NCBI RefSeq assembly: GCF_016918015.1
Contig: NZ_JAERMK010000009.1
Location: 124,001 to 188,000, forward strand
DNA from: Glycomyces sp. YM15
GTDB taxonomy: Bacteria > Actinomycetota > Actinomycetes > Mycobacteriales > Micromonosporaceae
Direction of reading: 5' to 3'
DNA length: 64,000 nucleotides
Under the pieces are notes generated by a model. The model ran no database searches and was not told the origin of the DNA. It saw only the letters and a program-made list of their open reading frames with translations. Both the position numbers and the translations under genes were made by a program. Below are positions 34,451 to 43,733 of the stretch, one piece after another (position 1 is the first letter of the stretch; each line of letters opens with the position of its first letter).

Positions 34451-36418
34451 TCAATCGGGTCGCGGGCTCACGTCCCGCATGACCGAGCGCAGCAGCGGCC
34501 GCGACAGGGCCCCGGCGGCGATCACCGCGGCGACGCCCGCGGTCACCGTGGAGCCGAGGATGAGCGCACCGCTCGCGTCGAACCCCATGGCGCCGATGAT
34601 CGGCGAGGTGAGGACCATCCCGGTGAGGATCGAAGCGCCGCCGATGACGCCCAGCGGCAGGAGCGTCTCCTGGCGGCGGGCCCGGTCGAGGACCCGCTGC
34701 TCGGTTCCGGCGAGGTGCAGCAGCCGGTAGGTCCGGCGGCGGTCGAGGACCGAGCCGATCGCAGCCGTAGCCGCCGAGACGGCCGCCGTCAGGAACACGA
34801 CCGCGAGCACGACGGTGACGCCGGTGCGGACGGAGCCGACGAGCCGATTCGACATGATGCTCGAATCGACCTCGCGTTCGGGCGGGTCACCGGGCAGGGC
34901 CGCGGTCATCGCAGTGCGCACCGCCTCGAGCCGCCCGCCCGTCGTCGTCGCCTCGATCACCGCGCGGTCGCCGTCGGCCGTGAGGTACCCGCTCGATTCG
35001 ACCACCGCGACCTCCGCGGCGTCGCCGAGCCTGCCGCTGAGGTCGGCCGCGAGCGCGTCGGCCTCATCGGCGGGGACCGTCGCCGCGATCGACTCCGCGC
35101 CCTGCGCGCTCGTGTCCGTCTGCAGCATCGGGAACATCGCGACCGAACCGGCCACGAACCCCGCGATCGCGACCCCGGCGACCGCGCGCCACGCGGCCTT
35201 CGGGTCGTCCGCGAGCCGCCGGGCCGCCAGCAGCCGCGCCGGGCCCCTCGCGGTGTACGCCAGGATCCGGCCCAACTTCTGGACGATCCACGGGCCCACC
35301 AGGTTCACCGCCGCGAGCGTCCCGGCGAACAGGCCGATGAGGATCGCCACGGCGATCATGTCGCCGCCCACCAGATTCGAGCCGACCATGAACGCCAGCG
35401 CCGGCACCGCGAACACGACCAGGCGGATCGCGTTGAGGCCCTTGGGCTTCACGCGCCGCGCCACCCCGAGCGGGCTGATCACGACGCTGCGCAGGCCGAT
35501 GAGCGCCGAGCCGGCCACCAGGACCGGCACCGCGACCGCCACGGCGGGCATCCACGGGGCCCCGGCCCACAGGTCGCTCACGTACCAGCGGCCGCCGTCG
35601 ATCGGGATGAGCGCCACCAGCGGCGTCACCGCCATCCACGCGATCGTGCCCGCGACCGCACCCGCGACGGCCGCGAGCGTCGTCTCGATCAACGTGAGCC
35701 GCATGACCTGGCCCGGGGTCGCGCCGACGAGCCGCAGCGTGGCGAGCCGCTCGTCGCGGCGGGCCACCGTGAGCCGGGCGGCGGCCGCGCCGAAGACCGC
35801 GGCGGGCACGGCCATGAGGATCGCGGCCAGGACCATGAGGATCATGTAGAAGCCGTAGACGGCGTCCGCGCCGCCGACCGCGAACGAGTCGATCTCCCTG
35901 GGCGACACGCCGTCCGCGCTGGTCCGCTCGGCGGTCATCGCGGGGTCGGCGGCGTCGCGGCCGACCACGGCCACGAGCTCGTTCGGGTGCGCGAGCGCTT
36001 CGGGGCCGAGCTCGCCGGCGAGGTGCGCGTCGCCGTAGCGGGCGAGGAAGTCCGATGCGGGGACGCCTTCGAGCAGCTCGGCGGCGGCCGGAGAGAGCCA
36101 CACCTCGCCGGGCTGGGGGAACGCGTCCATGCCGGGCGGCACCGGTGCGTCGTCGCCCACGGCGGCGAGGTCCACGCGGTTGACCGAGTCGCCGCCGAAG
36201 TAGTCGGCGGCCGTCGCGATGACCGCTTCGGCCGTGCCGGTCGCGGCGACCGGATCGCGCCAGGCGGTGCGGTCGGCGCGTTCGTCGAACGCGAAGTTCC
36301 CGGCCACGGCGAACTGGAGCAGCAGCGTCGCGACGGCGACGGCGAGCGCGGTCAGGCCGGTGCTCAGCAGGGCGCTGCGGCCCCCGAGGCGCGTCAGCCG
36401 CCAGGCCAGCTCCGTCAT
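34451..36418 (-). CDS. FtsX-like ABC transporter permease
   Basis: 655 residues with eight or more membrane helices and two large extracytoplasmic parts. MacB/FtsX-type permease: about 220-320 holds the first FtsX domain (LATLRLVGATPGQVMRLTLI), and 530-650 the second (YRLLHLAGTEQRVLDRARRQ). Works with the ATPase just upstream; the ATGA overlap and GGAGG seven bases before ATG 36418 show translational coupling and fix the start. Members export peptides or lipids or act in bacitracin/lantibiotic resistance; substrate unknown. No response regulator lies beside it. Confidence 0.9.
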   Translation of the reverse strand: MTELAWRLTRLGGRSALLSTGLTALAVAVATLLLQFAVAGNFAFDERADRTAWRDPVAATGTAEAVIATAADYFGGDSVNRVDLAAVGDDAPVPPGMDAFPQPGEVWLSPAAAELLEGVPASDFLARYGDAHLAGELGPEALAHPNELVAVVGRDAADPAMTAERTSADGVSPREIDSFAVGGADAVYGFYMILMVLAAILMAVPAAVFGAAAARLTVARRDERLATLRLVGATPGQVMRLTLIETTLAAVAGAVAGTIAWMAVTPLVALIPIDGGRWYVSDLWAGAPWMPAVAVAVPVLVAGSALIGLRSVVISPLGVARRVKPKGLNAIRLVVFAVPALAFMVGSNLVGGDMIAVAILIGLFAGTLAAVNLVGPWIVQKLGRILAYTARGPARLLAARRLADDPKAAWRAVAGVAIAGFVAGSVAMFPMLQTDTSAQGAESIAATVPADEADALAADLSGRLGDAAEVAVVESSGYLTADGDRAVIEATTTGGRLEAVRTAMTAALPGDPPEREVDSSIMSNRLVGSVRTGVTVVLAVVFLTAAVSAATAAIGSVLDRRRTYRLLHLAGTEQRVLDRARRQETLLPLGVIGGASILTGMVLTSPIIGAMGFDASGALILGSTVTAGVAAVIAAGALSRPLLRSVMRDVSPRPD

Positions 36419-37332
36419 CGCCACACCTCCATGACCGACTCGGGACCGAAGCTCGGCCCGGTGCTGCGCCGCGGAGCAGACGACGCGGGGTCTGCCTGCG
36501 GACCCGCGGCCGGGCCGCGCACCGCACCGCCCGGCCGTGCGGCATCGCCGCCTCGCACCGGGAGCGCACTCGCGCCCTGCGGCGCCGACCCGGCCCGCAG
36601 GCCCACCGCGGCCGGCTCGTCCGCGAACCCGTCGAAGCCGCTCCCCGAACCGTCCCCGGCCCGCGGCGTGCCGCTCAGCCGCCCGTCGCGGATCTCGATG
36701 GTCCTCGTGCAGCGCGCGGCGATCCGCGGGTCGTGCGTGACCACGACGAGCGCCGCGTCGAGCTCCCCGACCGTGTCGAGCAGGACCCCCATCACCTGGT
36801 CGCCCGTGGCGCGGTCGAGCGCGCCGGTCGGCTCGTCGGCGAACACCACCGCCGGGCGGACCACGAGCGCCCGGGCCAGCGCGACCCGCTGGGCCTCGCC
36901 GCCGGACAGCTCACCGGGACGCCGTCCCTCCTTGCCCTCCAGGCCGAGCCGCCGCAGTTCGGCGCGGGCCGGTTCGAGCGCGGTCCGGCGCGGAGTGCCG
37001 CCGAGCATGAGCGGCAGCGCCACGTTCTCGTCGGCCGGGAGCTCCGGGAGGAGCTGCCCGAACTGGAACAGGAACGCGAATCGGGTGCGTCGCAGATGGC
37101 TGCGCCGGCGTTCCGAGAGGCTGTCGATGCGCTCGTCGAACAGGCGCACCTCCCCCGAGTCGGGCCGCATGATGCCGGCCAGGCAGTGCAGGAGCGTCGA
37201 CTTCCCCGACCCGCTGGGCCCGGTCACGGCCACGGACTCGCCGGGGCCGACGCCGAAATCCACGCCGTCGAGGGCGGGGGCGGTGCCGAAGCGCTTGGTG
37301 AGGGCGCGGGCGGTGAGCATCGGGGGCTTCAT
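36415..37332 (-). CDS. ABC transporter ATP-binding protein
   Basis: 305 residues. Nucleotide-binding domain in 1-220: Walker A GPSGSGKST, Q-loop FLFQFGQLLPELPADENVAL, signature LSGGEAQRVALARAL, Walker B VVFADEPTGALD, and the switch His in VVVTHDPR. A Pro/Ala/Gly-rich tail of about 80 residues follows, unusual for this family. ATG 37332 overlaps the stop of the 37-residue peptide gene in ATGA; it then overlaps the permease start. The three form one operon. Confidence 0.93.
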   Translation of the reverse strand: MKPPMLTARALTKRFGTAPALDGVDFGVGPGESVAVTGPSGSGKSTLLHCLAGIMRPDSGEVRLFDERIDSLSERRRSHLRRTRFAFLFQFGQLLPELPADENVALPLMLGGTPRRTALEPARAELRRLGLEGKEGRRPGELSGGEAQRVALARALVVRPAVVFADEPTGALDRATGDQVMGVLLDTVGELDAALVVVTHDPRIAARCTRTIEIRDGRLSGTPRAGDGSGSGFDGFADEPAAVGLRAGSAPQGASALPVRGGDAARPGGAVRGPAAGPQADPASSAPRRSTGPSFGPESVMEVWR

Positions 37333-37442
37333 CGGCGGGCCTTCCTCTCGGTCGGGAGGAAGGGGAGGGCCGTGCCCGCGATGAGGAACGCGAGGGTGAG
37401 CACCAGGCTCACGACCATGCTGATCTCGAGGAATTCGTTCAT
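37329..37442 (-). CDS. 37-residue membrane peptide heading the ABC operon
   Basis: MNEFLEISMVVSLVLTLAFL continues into IAGTALPFLPTERKARR and a stop that overlaps the ATPase start in ATGA. One membrane helix with an acidic N end and basic C end. Translational coupling, codon choice and position support a real gene, though its own ribosome site is weak. Could be a small accessory subunit or a leader that couples translation. It is easily missed in annotation because of its length. Confidence 0.55.
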   Translation of the reverse strand: MNEFLEISMVVSLVLTLAFLIAGTALPFLPTERKARR

Positions 37443-37555
37443 GGGACCAGCTTGTCCGGGACCGGGGGCCGTCCACTTCGGCTCGGCGGCCGGTTTCGGG
37501 CGCCGCGGGTCGGCCGTTCGGCCGAGGGTCCTGGAAAGGCGGTTACCGTCGGGGC

Positions 37556-38755
37556 ATGACCTCCACGTCCACCTCGCGCGGCCTGCACAGCCGGATCAAC
37601 CGGCTGGTGATACTGCTGCTCAAGATCTTCATCATCGGGTGCCTGCTGCTGACCCTCGCGGCCGAGATGCTGTCGAGCGGCACGGGCTATCGGCCTCCGA
37701 TGGTCTCGTGGATGGCTTGGGTGCAGTTCGCGAACTCGGTCTTCGTGATCGGCGTGTACATCTGGTACCGGCCGGGGCGCAAACGCTGGATCGCGGCCGC
37801 CTCCATCGCATCGCTCGCGGTGACCGGGTTCGACGTCGTCTACGACCAAGGGGTGCGCGGCGTCGGGACCGCCGAGCTGCTGGCGCTGGGGCTGCTCATG
37901 CTCTTCTCAGTGCGGCACTGGGACGCGCCGCCCGGCCGGTGGGTCGCGTTCGCCAATGGCGCGGCGGTCCTGGTGATCGGGTATCGCCTGTTCGACGACG
38001 ACCTCGAGAGCGCCATGATCGGCGGCGAGGTGCTGATCGTCATGGCGATGACGACCATGATCGGCTTCGGCGCGTACCTGCGCGGCCTGGACAGGCTGCG
38101 GCGCGAGACCCAGGAGGAGGTGCGGCAGGCCGAGCGGCTCGAACTGGCCCGCGAGATGCACGACTTCGTGGCGCACCACGTCACCGGCATGGTGGTGCTC
38201 GCGCAGGCCGCGCAGGTGACGGACACCGACCCGAAGCAGGCGTTCGCGGACATCGAGGAGGCCGGGCTCGCCGCGCTGACCTCGATGCGGCGCATGGTGA
38301 AGATGCTCCGCAACGACGACGGCGGCGCGGGCGTGAACCCGCTCGGGGACCTCGCCCAGATCGAGGACCTCGTGGATCGGTTCAACCGGGAGGGCACCGA
38401 CACGACCTGCTTCATCTCCCCGGAACTGGCGGGGAACGCGGTCGCGCCGGAGATCGCGGCGACGGCGCACCGGATCGTGCGGGAGGCGCTGACGAACGTG
38501 CGCAAGCACGCCCGCGGGGCGACCCGGGTGCGGGTGGTCGTGGCGGCGGCGAGCGGGAACGGCCTCGAGGTGTCGGTGCGCGACGACGGCCGGGCCGCGC
38601 GCGGCAGGCTCGCCGATTCCGGGGCCGGGATGGGCCTGCTGGGTCTGGGCGAACGCATCGAAGCGGTCGGAGGCCGGCTCAGGGCACAGGCGAGGCCTGA
38701 GGGCGGTTGGGAGACGGCCGCGTGGCTCCCCCGCGAGACGACCGTGCCCGGGTAG
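37556..38755 (+). CDS. NarL-type sensor histidine kinase (HisKA_3)
   Basis: 399 residues. About five N-terminal membrane helices (18-170) sense in or near the membrane. HisKA_3 box: LELAREMHDFVAHHVTGMVV with phospho-accepting His202. ATPase part: IVREALTNVRKHA (N box), a truncated G1 (SVRDDGRAARG) and GAGMGLLGLGERI (G2). It should partner a NarL/LuxR-type response regulator, but none is adjacent; the following gene is tRNA-Tyr. Divergent from the ABC operon, a common pairing for peptide-sensing and resistance modules. Ribosome site weak. Confidence 0.9.
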   Translation: MTSTSTSRGLHSRINRLVILLLKIFIIGCLLLTLAAEMLSSGTGYRPPMVSWMAWVQFANSVFVIGVYIWYRPGRKRWIAAASIASLAVTGFDVVYDQGVRGVGTAELLALGLLMLFSVRHWDAPPGRWVAFANGAAVLVIGYRLFDDDLESAMIGGEVLIVMAMTTMIGFGAYLRGLDRLRRETQEEVRQAERLELAREMHDFVAHHVTGMVVLAQAAQVTDTDPKQAFADIEEAGLAALTSMRRMVKMLRNDDGGAGVNPLGDLAQIEDLVDRFNREGTDTTCFISPELAGNAVAPEIAATAHRIVREALTNVRKHARGATRVRVVVAAASGNGLEVSVRDDGRAARGRLADSGAGMGLLGLGERIEAVGGRLRAQARPEGGWETAAWLPRETTVPG

Positions 38756-38784
38756 CGCGCGGCCCGTCTTCGGACCGGGCACGA

Positions 38785-38817
38785 GGAAGGCCCCCGATCG
38801 ATGACCGGGGGCCTTCC
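38785..38817. terminator. bidirectional terminator (kinase / tRNA-Tyr)
   Basis: GGAAGGCCCCCG / CGGGGGCCTTCC, twelve perfect pairs with a nine-base loop, between the convergent kinase and tRNA-Tyr genes. Confidence 0.8.
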
Positions 38818-38822
38818 ACTAC

Positions 38823-38907
38823 TGGTGGCAGGTGCAGGATTCGAACCTGCGAAGTCGATGACGGCTGATTTACAGTCAGCTCCCTTTGGCCGCTTGGGTA
38901 ACCTGCC
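38823..38907 (-). tRNA. tRNA-Tyr (anticodon GTA)
   Basis: 85 bases including an encoded CCA. Acceptor GGCAGGT pairs with ACCTGCC; anticodon loop CTGTAAA gives GTA; a long variable arm as in bacterial tRNA-Tyr; T-loop GGTTCGAATCC. Followed by the terminator at 38785. Confidence 0.97.
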
Positions 38908-39133
38908 GCGGCTTGTAGCGAGAGCAAGAATAACCTCCCCTCCACGGGGGCGCGCAAGCGGGTTATCCCCAGTTGAGACCGCGTTCACTGCGGCCGGCCC
39001 GCAATGCGCCCGCCCGGGCCGGTGGGGCAGGACTAAGCTTGGCGGTCGCGCCCCTCACGCCGCCCCACCGCGCTGTGAAGTACTGCGCTTTGAAGTACCG
39101 AGCTTTGCACCCGCAAGGAAGGACCGGACTGCC

Positions 39134-39625
39134 ATGGCTGACGCCTCGTTCGACATCGTCTCCGAGATCGACCTGGCCGAACTCGACAACGCGATCAACC
39201 AGACCCAGCGCGAGCTGGCCACCCGGTTCGACTTCCGGGGCACCGGCGCGAGCGTCGAGCGCTCCGGCGACGAGGCGGCGCTGATCACGGCCGAGACCGA
39301 GGACCGCGTGAAGGCGGCCCTCGAGGTGCTCAAGGAGAAGCTGATCAAGCGCGGGATCTCCCTGAAGGCGCTGGACGCGGGCGAGCCGCGCCAGTCCGGC
39401 AAGGAGACGAAGATCGATGTGACCTTCAAGCAGGGCATCTCGACCGAGGACGCGAAGAAGATCGGCAAGATCATCCGCGACGAGGGCCCCAAGGGCGTCA
39501 AACCCCAGGTCCAGGGCGACAAGCTCCGCGTGACCGGCAAGAAGCGCGACGACCTGCAGGAGGTCATCGCGCTGCTCAAGGGCAAGGACCTCGAGGTCGC
39601 GCTCCAATTCACGAACTACCGTTAG
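39134..39625 (+). CDS. yajQ: YajQ family cyclic di-GMP-binding protein (UPF0234)
   Basis: 163 residues, the full family length. Begins [20 protein letters not shown] and has [40 protein letters not shown] and ends VALQFTNYR, all standard for YajQ. Proteins of this family bind nucleotides or RNA and, in Xanthomonas and others, cyclic di-GMP. The window also carries a GGDEF cyclase (26968-28515), but a link is only inference. A small membrane-protein gene follows after four bases. Confidence 0.96.
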   Translation: MADASFDIVSEIDLAELDNAINQTQRELATRFDFRGTGASVERSGDEAALITAETEDRVKAALEVLKEKLIKRGISLKALDAGEPRQSGKETKIDVTFKQGISTEDAKKIGKIIRDEGPKGVKPQVQGDKLRVTGKKRDDLQEVIALLKGKDLEVALQFTNYR

Positions 39626-39629
39626 ACCG

Positions 39630-39815
39630 ATGAACGTCTCGCTCGTCAATGTGCTGGTCCTCGCCCTGTTCGTGGTGGGCGGGGGCCTGGTCGCGCTGAT
39701 GGTCACGATCACGCAGCGCAGCTACAAGAAGGACGAGCAGTCCGAGCACTGGGTGGTCTACCCGACCGCCAAAGGCGAGAAGCCGATCGAGCCGGCGCCC
39801 GCGCAAGAGGACTGA
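39630..39815 (+). CDS. small membrane protein
   Basis: 61 residues: one N-terminal helix (VNVLVLALFVVGGGLVALMV) and a hydrophilic tail ending PAPAQED. It follows yajQ by four bases and so is probably co-transcribed and coupled. Family not recognised. Confidence 0.7.
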   Translation: MNVSLVNVLVLALFVVGGGLVALMVTITQRSYKKDEQSEHWVVYPTAKGEKPIEPAPAQED

Positions 39816-39816
39816 A

Positions 39817-42039
39817 TCAGCCGCTGAGGCGGTGGGTCAGCCCCGTATGGCGTTTGCCGGTCCCCTTGGTGCGCACGGCGACCGCGAGGGCCTGCTTCGA
39901 ACCGACGAGCACCACGAGGCGCTTCGCGCGCGTGATCGCCGTGTAGAGCAGGTTGCGCTGCAGCATGGTCCACGCGCTCGTGGTCACCGGGACGACGACG
40001 GCGGGGTACTCCGAGCCCTGCGAGCGGTGGACGGTGACGGCGTAGGCGTGCACGAGCTCGTCGAGTTCGGCGAACTCGTAGTCGACCTCCTCGTCCTCGT
40101 CGGTGCGCACGGTCATGGTCTGGGCGACCGCGTCGATGGCCTGGACGAGCCCCACGGTGCCGTTGAAGACCCCGGCCTTGCCCTTCGTGTAGTTGTTGCG
40201 GATCTGGATCACCTTGTCGCCCAAGCGGAAGACGCGGCCGCCGTGGCGGCGCTCGGGCAGGCCCTCCTTCGCGGGCGTGAGCGCCTCCTGCAGGCGGGCG
40301 TTGAGGTTCCCGGCGCCGGGGCCGCCGCGGTGCATGGGGGCGAGGACCTGCACGTCCCGCACCGGGTGGATGCCGAAGCGCTTCGGGATGCGGTGGGCGA
40401 CGATCTCGACCACCCGGTCGGCGACCTGCTCGTTGTCGTCGCACGCGAACCAGAAGAAGTCGGGGTAGCCGTCGAGTTCGGGGAGCTGCCCCTGGTTCAC
40501 CTTGTGGGCGTTCGCGACCACGCCCGACTCGGCGGCCTGGCGGAAGATCCGGGTGAGGCGCACGCGCGGGATCGCGGGTGCGGCGAGGAGGTCGCGGAGG
40601 ACCTCGCCGGCGCCGACGCTCGGCAGCTGGTCCACGTCGCCGACGAGCAGCAGGTGCGCGCCGGGCGGGACGGCCTTCACGAGCCTGTTCGCCAGGATCG
40701 TGTCCAGCATGGATGATTCGTCGACGACGAGGAGATCGACGTCGAGGGGGTTGTCGCGGTCGTAGGCGGCGTCGCCGCCGGGCCGCAGTTCGAGCATCCG
40801 GTGGAGCGTGCGGGCCTCGAAACCGGTGAGCTCGGCGAGGCGCTTCGCGGCCCGGCCGGTGGGGGCCGCGAGCATGACCTTGGCGCCCTTCGCTTTCGCG
40901 AGGGCCACGATCGAGGCGACGGTGAAGCTCTTGCCGCAGCCGGGACCGCCCGTGAGGACCGCCACCTTCTCGGTGAGCGCGAGGCGCACGGCCTCGGTCT
41001 GCTCGGGCGCGAGCTCGGTCGCGGTGCGGCGCCCCAGCCACGCGAAGGCCTTGTCCCAGTCGACGCCGGCGAACGCGGGAAGACGGTCCTCGCCGGTGCG
41101 CAGCAGCGCGGTGAGCCCGGCGGCGAGGCCGCGTTCGGCGTGGAAGAACGGCGCGAGGTAGCGGGCGGGAACCGTGGCGTCCTTCGCCGGCACGTCGTCG
41201 GCGATCACGTGCTCACCATCGCGGGCGAGCTCGTCGAGGGCCCGCGCGACCGGGCCCGGCTCCAGGCCGAGGAGCTCCACGGTGTCGGCGACGAGGTTCG
41301 GGGCGGGCAGGAAGCAGTGCCCGGCGTCCGAGGCCTGCGACAGCGTGTACTGGAGGGCCGCCTTGATCCGCTCGGGCGCGTCGTGCGGGATGCCGACCGC
41401 GCGGGCGATCGAGTCGGCGGTGCGGAACCCGATGCCCCACACCTCGTTCGCGAGGCGGTACGGCTCGTTCTTGACCACCCCGATCGCGGCGTCCCCGTAC
41501 TGCTTGTAGACGCGCACGGCGAGCGAGGTGGAGACCTCCACGGACTGGAGGAAGACCATGACCTCCTTGATCGCCCGCTGCTCCTCCCAGGCCACCGCGA
41601 TCGCCTTGGTGCGCTTGGGCCCGAGTCCGGGGACCTCGACGAGGCGGGCGGCGTCCGCGTCGATCACCTCGAGCGTCTCGACGCCGAAATGCGCCACGAT
41701 CTTCGCGGCGGTCTTGGGCCCGACCCCTTTGATGAGGCCGGACCCCAGATACCGCTCGATGCCCTGCACCGTGGCCGGAAGGACCGTCCGGTACGACCGG
41801 ACCTCGAACTGGCGGCCGTACTTCGGGTGGCTCGACCAGCGGCCCGTCAGCGACAGCGACTCGCCGACCTGGGCGCCCAGGAGCGGGCCGACGATCGTGA
41901 CGAGCTCACCACCGCCGCGCGCCGGGCTGGCGCGGGCGATCGTGTAGCCGGTCTCCTCGTTCGCGTAGGTGACGCGCTCGAGGACCGCCGCCAGCGTCGT
42001 CGTGTGCTCAGTCGTGCCTCCGGCCCGGGGTTCCGCCAT
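39817..42039 (-). CDS. recD2: RecD2-type ATP-dependent DNA helicase
   Basis: 740 residues. SF1B 5'-3' helicase acting in DNA repair without RecBC. N-terminal region with helix-hairpin-helix segments (GIERYLGSGLIKGVGPKTAA, VPGLGPKRTKAI) distinguishes RecD2 from RecD1. Helicase motifs: Walker A GGPGCGKS at 364-371, motif II VVDESSMLD, motif III LLLVGDVDQLPSVGAG, motif IV RLTRIFRQAAESG, and VTVHRSQGSEYPAVVVPV plus YTAITRAKRLVVLVGS at the end. Last gene downstream of the AGCS symporter (25-base gap). Confidence 0.95.
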   Translation of the reverse strand: MAEPRAGGTTEHTTTLAAVLERVTYANEETGYTIARASPARGGGELVTIVGPLLGAQVGESLSLTGRWSSHPKYGRQFEVRSYRTVLPATVQGIERYLGSGLIKGVGPKTAAKIVAHFGVETLEVIDADAARLVEVPGLGPKRTKAIAVAWEEQRAIKEVMVFLQSVEVSTSLAVRVYKQYGDAAIGVVKNEPYRLANEVWGIGFRTADSIARAVGIPHDAPERIKAALQYTLSQASDAGHCFLPAPNLVADTVELLGLEPGPVARALDELARDGEHVIADDVPAKDATVPARYLAPFFHAERGLAAGLTALLRTGEDRLPAFAGVDWDKAFAWLGRRTATELAPEQTEAVRLALTEKVAVLTGGPGCGKSFTVASIVALAKAKGAKVMLAAPTGRAAKRLAELTGFEARTLHRMLELRPGGDAAYDRDNPLDVDLLVVDESSMLDTILANRLVKAVPPGAHLLLVGDVDQLPSVGAGEVLRDLLAAPAIPRVRLTRIFRQAAESGVVANAHKVNQGQLPELDGYPDFFWFACDDNEQVADRVVEIVAHRIPKRFGIHPVRDVQVLAPMHRGGPGAGNLNARLQEALTPAKEGLPERRHGGRVFRLGDKVIQIRNNYTKGKAGVFNGTVGLVQAIDAVAQTMTVRTDEDEEVDYEFAELDELVHAYAVTVHRSQGSEYPAVVVPVTTSAWTMLQRNLLYTAITRAKRLVVLVGSKQALAVAVRTKGTGKRHTGLTHRLSG

Positions 42040-42064
42040 GGGGCAACGGTAGACGGCGGGTGCG

Positions 42065-43636
42065 TCAGTCCTGCTCCGGTCCGCCCTCGCCCTTCTCGTC
42101 GGCGAGCACGAGCCGGTGCGTCGCCGTCGGCGGGTCGTCCGTGCCCTCCACCGCGTTCGACGGCAGCAGGCGCCAGTCCGGCCGCGCGAAGAACGCCTTC
42201 GTCTCGCGGTAGACCACCGGCGTCAGGATGAGCAGGCCGATCAGGTTCGGCAGCGCCATCAAGCCGTTCGCGATGTCGGACAGCCCCCACAGCAGGTCGA
42301 GGCTGGTGACCGCGCCGAGGTACGACACGACCACGTACACCAGCCGGTAGGGGAGGATCAGCACCCGGCCCGTGTACCGCTCCAGGCACTTCTCGCCGTA
42401 ATAGGACCAGCCGATGATCGTCGAGAACGCGAACGTGGCGAGGCCGACCGCGACGATGAAGCCGCCGATCGCGCCGCCCGTCGAGCCCGCGCCGCCGAGG
42501 CCCTCTTCGAACGCGAGACGCGTCAGGGAGGCGGAGGTCACGAGCTCGCCGTTCTCGTCGACCGAGCCGAGCACGCCCGTCGAGATGATCACGAGGCCCG
42601 TCAGGGAGACGACGATGATCGTGTCGATGAACGTCTGCGTCATCGACACCATCGCCTGCCGCACCGGCTGGTCGGTCCTGGCGGCGGCGGCCGCGATGCC
42701 GCCGGTGCCCAGACCCGACTCGTTCGAGAAGATGCCGCGCGCGAAACCGATCTGGATGGTCAGCAGGATCGCCGAACCGGTGAAGCCGCCGACGGCCGCG
42801 CCGCCGGTGAACGCCTGCTCGAAGACCATCACGAGCGTCGTCCCGAGCACGTCCGAGTTGAAGACCAGCACCGCGAGCGCACCGAGCACATAGAACACGA
42901 TCATGAACGGCACCAGCGCCGCCGCGACGTGCCCGATCCACTTGATGCCGCCGAGGATCGTCACGCCCACGAGCACCAGGATCACCAGGCCGGTCAGATC
43001 CGGGCTCCACCAGGAGTCGGCGGGCAGCTGCGCGTCGATCGCGCTCGTGACGTTCCCGGACTGGACCGCGTTGCCGATGCCGAAGCTCGCGATGACGCCG
43101 AACAGCGCGAACAGGAACGCGAGCACTTTCCCGACCGGGCCGCGGATGCCCGCCGAGAGGTACCGCTGCGGCCCGCCGGACTGCTCGCCCCTCTCGTTGG
43201 TGGTCCGGTACTTGACGCCGAGGAGCGCCTCGGAGTACTTGGTGGCCATGCCGAGGAAGCCGGTCACCCACATCCAGAACAGCGCGCCCGGGCCGCCGAT
43301 CGCGATCGCCGCGCCCACGCCGCCGATGTTGCCGACGCCCACCGTCGCCGCCAGCGCCACCGAGAGCGCCTGATAGTGGCTCAGGTCGCCCTTGGACTGC
43401 GAGTTCTCATTGCGCTTGAACAGCGCGAGCCAGAGGGCGTAGCCGAGCTTGGTGAACTGGACGCCTCTGAGCGCGATCGTGAAGACCAGGCCCACGGCGA
43501 ACAGGGTGAAGATGAGGACCGGGCCCCACACCGCTTCGCCCACCACCGCGACCTCGTCGCCGAAGTCCCGGTTCAGGCCGTCCGCCCAGGACTGGATGGC
43601 ATTCGTTACAGGGTCAAGGAAGTCCATGAAGTCCAC
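42065..43636 (-). CDS. alanine/glycine:cation symporter (AGCS family)
   Basis: 523 residues, about 11 membrane helices. Markers: LSVALAATVGVGNIGGVGAA, GPGALFWMWVTGFLGMATKY, GFARGIFSNESGLGTGGIAA. Imports alanine or glycine with Na+ (or H+). GTG 43636 is three bases after AGGAG; ATG 43627 (12 bases after) is equally possible, adding or losing three residues. Upstream of recD2 on the same strand; no functional tie known. Confidence 0.94.
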   Translation of the reverse strand: MDFMDFLDPVTNAIQSWADGLNRDFGDEVAVVGEAVWGPVLIFTLFAVGLVFTIALRGVQFTKLGYALWLALFKRNENSQSKGDLSHYQALSVALAATVGVGNIGGVGAAIAIGGPGALFWMWVTGFLGMATKYSEALLGVKYRTTNERGEQSGGPQRYLSAGIRGPVGKVLAFLFALFGVIASFGIGNAVQSGNVTSAIDAQLPADSWWSPDLTGLVILVLVGVTILGGIKWIGHVAAALVPFMIVFYVLGALAVLVFNSDVLGTTLVMVFEQAFTGGAAVGGFTGSAILLTIQIGFARGIFSNESGLGTGGIAAAAARTDQPVRQAMVSMTQTFIDTIIVVSLTGLVIISTGVLGSVDENGELVTSASLTRLAFEEGLGGAGSTGGAIGGFIVAVGLATFAFSTIIGWSYYGEKCLERYTGRVLILPYRLVYVVVSYLGAVTSLDLLWGLSDIANGLMALPNLIGLLILTPVVYRETKAFFARPDWRLLPSNAVEGTDDPPTATHRLVLADEKGEGGPEQD

Positions 43637-43733
43637 ATGCTCCTTTCAGGGGAGGTATGCGCGGATAGTCGGGGTGCTCCCGCGCCCGCAGAGCATATAA
43701 GGGAATGTCGGGCCCTCCCGGTACGGTGTGCCG

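Noticed and set aside
36733-38700. A long plus-strand frame across the ABC ATPase and the kinase
   Set aside because: Opposite or out of frame to two clear genes; no motifs of its own.
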